This document shows, piece by piece, positions 13,895-14,167 of a stretch of 14,167 nucleotides of DNA. The translations under genes were made by a program, and so were the position numbers. Origin of the DNA: Treponema sp. (GTDB lineage: Bacteria > Spirochaetota > Spirochaetia > Treponematales > Breznakiellaceae); contig JAIRNB010000240.1 in the NCBI GenBank assembly GCA_031258265.1, positions 1-14,167 of the forward strand. The letters are read 5' to 3'. The notes beneath the pieces are model-generated. The model was not told the DNA's origin. It made no database searches and was given only the letters and a program-made list of their open reading frames with translations. How positions within the stretch are numbered: position 1 is the first letter of the stretch; the number at the start of each line of letters is the position of its first letter.

Positions 13895-14165
13895 CTTGCC
13901 GCTTGAGTACCGAAGGTTCAACTTGACATCGTAGGCGGCAAGTCTTCCGCTACCCCCTTCCGCGGGGGCCAATCCCCCGCGACGCCCCCAAGGAGTTTGT
14001 TGCGCTTTGCGCTTAAGATAGTATAAATATTCATGCTAATGAATATTTATACCTTACAAACTCCAAGCAAACCACAGGTTTGCACAGCAGCCCAATAATC
14101 GTGATTTTTTGCATATAGGGCGCCACAGGCGCCTGGGCAAAAAATCTACATTGCAACAGGCTGCT
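13895..14165. repeat. Multi-hairpin repeat block 4, with nested cruciform-like structures
   Basis: No gene is visible in 13840-14167. Perfect inverted repeats are CTTGCCGC 13895-13902 with GCGGCAAG 13935-13942; CGCGGGGG 13961-13968 with CCCCCGCG 13974-13981; outer GGAGTTTGT 13992-14000 with ACAAACTCC 14056-14064, enclosing GCGC 14002-14005 with GCGC 14009-14012 and a 14-bp stem 14021-14034 with 14039-14052; GCAAACC 14067-14073 with GGTTTGC 14077-14083; and outer AGCAGCC 14086-14092 with GGCTGCT 14159-14165, enclosing GATTTTTTGC 14103-14112 with GCAAAAAATC 14137-14146, which itself encloses GGCGCC 14119-14124 with GGCGCC 14128-14133. The block may continue past the window. Confidence 0.8.
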
Positions 14166-14167
14166 AG

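Noticed and set aside
13895..14165. CRISPR array
   Set aside because: The inverted repeats differ from one another in sequence and length, and there is no regular repeat-spacer spacing and no cas gene.
13840..14167. tRNA or structured ncRNA after gyrB
   Set aside because: I see no acceptor-D-anticodon-T layout or CCA end. The stems fit a DNA repeat as well as an RNA, and transcription is unknown.

Overview
This window is a chromosomal replication-origin region from a spirochaete, most probably a Treponema of roughly 50% or higher G+C, such as a termite-gut or other free-living type rather than the T. pallidum type. That placement is my inference. It rests on the dnaA, dnaN, recF, DUF721 order, on the treponeme-like DnaN and DnaA sequences, and on the many short perfect hairpins that break up the intergenic DNA. 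I could not run a database search.

Layout, left to right. Positions 1-1263 hold two overlapping minus-strand genes: a FemAB-like/DUF482 acetyltransferase cut off by the left edge, and a membrane-anchored endonuclease of the Holliday-junction-resolvase-related family. Positions 1264-1594 hold a block of hairpins and then a strong promoter for a plus-strand bacteriohemerythrin (1595-2035). A small, AT-rich plus-strand gene (2079-2405) encodes a probable lipoprotein with four DnaJ-type CxxCxGxG motifs. A second hairpin block (2408-2533) separates it from the convergent minus-strand genes: a 697-residue protein I do not recognise and a DUF2804 protein. A third hairpin block (5826-5920) runs into the 3' end of a PflA-like radical SAM gene. 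From there to 11538 the minus strand carries the replication cluster: radical SAM, a possible 35-codon ORF, DUF721/DciA-like, recF, dnaN and dnaA. gyrB lies divergently on the plus strand (11908-13839). After gyrB, 13840-14167 is non-coding and full of nested inverted repeats.

How it fits together. Genes left of dnaA read mostly leftwards and gyrB reads rightwards, which fits two forks leaving a bidirectional origin at about 10-12 kb. DnaA-box-like 9-mers lie on both sides of dnaA, and a related inverted repeat (arm CCTAATTCCTTA) is also found on both sides. The dnaA-dnaN gap also has, in order on the minus strand, a DnaA-box-like 9-mer, a GC-rich spacer, six consecutive CTA/TTA triplets and an AT-rich run. 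That matches the basal unwinding system described for Bacillus subtilis, so I place the likely unwinding site there. One DnaA box also overlaps the predicted dnaA promoter, suggesting autoregulation. dnaN, recF and the DUF721 gene are tightly packed (3-nt gap, then an ATGA overlap) and are probably co-transcribed.

No mobile element with a transposase, CRISPR array, tRNA or rRNA was seen. The best candidates for something under-described are the origin architecture and the family of multi-hairpin repeat blocks.
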